Source of the DNA: an uncultured Desulfuromonas sp.
GTDB taxonomy: Bacteria; Desulfobacterota; Desulfuromonadia; Desulfuromonadales; Trichloromonadaceae
Direction: 5' to 3'
Assembly: GCA_937982495.1 (NCBI GenBank)
Contig: CALJLX010000609.1
Coordinates: 1-5,233 of the forward strand
Length of the DNA stretch: 5,233 bases
The translations under genes were made by a program, and so were the position numbers. The notes beneath the pieces are model-generated. The model was not told the DNA's origin, ran no database searches, and worked only from the letters and a program-made list of their open reading frames with translations. Positions 5,150-5,233 of this stretch are shown here, in pieces. Within the stretch, counting starts at the first letter, position 1. Every line of letters starts with the position of its first letter.

Positions 5150-5233
5150 GGGAGCAGGAAGTAGTCTGGTGACGCTCCCGGTCTTCAAAACCGGTGGGGG
5201 GCGTATCCCGTCCCTGGTGGATTCGATTTCCAT
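5150..5233 (+). tRNA. selC: tRNA-Sec (anticodon TCA), 3' end cut by the window
   Basis: This is the selenocysteine tRNA, which reads UGA at selenoprotein codons together with SelB. The anticodon arm is CCGGT (5178-5182), loop CTTCAAA with anticodon TCA at 5185-5187, and ACCGG (5190-5194). A long G/C-rich variable arm follows (about 5195-5216), then a T-arm with stem GTGGA/TCCAT and loop TTCGATT (5217-5233). The D-loop TGGT (5167-5170) is of the short tRNA-Sec kind. The proposed 5' acceptor strand is GGGAGCAG (5150-5157). Its 3' partner, the discriminator base and any encoded CCA lie beyond the window, so the exact start is not proved. Its presence implies that the genome decodes selenocysteine. 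TCA could also belong to a suppressor tRNA, but the long variable arm argues for tRNA-Sec. Confidence 0.88.

Overview
The window is GC-rich, protein-dense bacterial DNA. The gene set suggests a member of the Desulfuromonadales/Geobacter-like lineage: a DUF3014 protein, a stand-alone V4R protein, a diguanylate cyclase with an intact I-site, and a selenocysteine tRNA. That placement is inferred from gene content only. Bases 1-45 are not genomic. They match the Illumina TruSeq P5/read-1 adapter, so the left edge is a contig end with untrimmed adapter, and the first gene is cut there.

Layout. (1) 46-1120, minus strand: RhlE-type DEAD-box RNA helicase lacking its C-terminus. It is preceded by a leader of about 100 nt that holds an intrinsic terminator hairpin and a competing pairing, a possible attenuator. 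(2) 1120-1305: divergent control region with face-to-face, overlapping promoter candidates for the helicase and for (3) an SDR oxidoreductase, 1306-2076, plus strand. (4) 2064-2267, minus strand: small hypothetical gene convergent with the SDR gene, with its own ribosome binding site, promoter candidate and an 18-bp interrupted palindrome in its leader. (5) 2471-2698, plus strand: 75-residue cysteine-rich protein of unknown function. (6) 2789-5084, plus strand: three-gene operon with overlapping stops and starts, encoding a membrane-anchored DUF3014 protein, a V4R small-molecule-binding domain protein and a soluble GGDEF diguanylate cyclase. (7) 5150 to the window end: selC, tRNA-Sec with anticodon TCA, cut before the 3' acceptor strand, with a promoter candidate just upstream.

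How the parts may work together. The operon reads as a split signalling module: a zinc-structured V4R sensor made next to the cyclase it may control, with a cell-envelope partner of unknown role. V4R domains are best known as the aromatic-sensing input of XylR/DmpR/MopR activators. Here the V4R domain stands alone and its zinc-ligand spacing matches that family. The DUF3014 and GGDEF proteins are recognised from conserved blocks. The coupling between the three is inference from gene order. No CRISPR array, insertion sequence or phage gene was seen.
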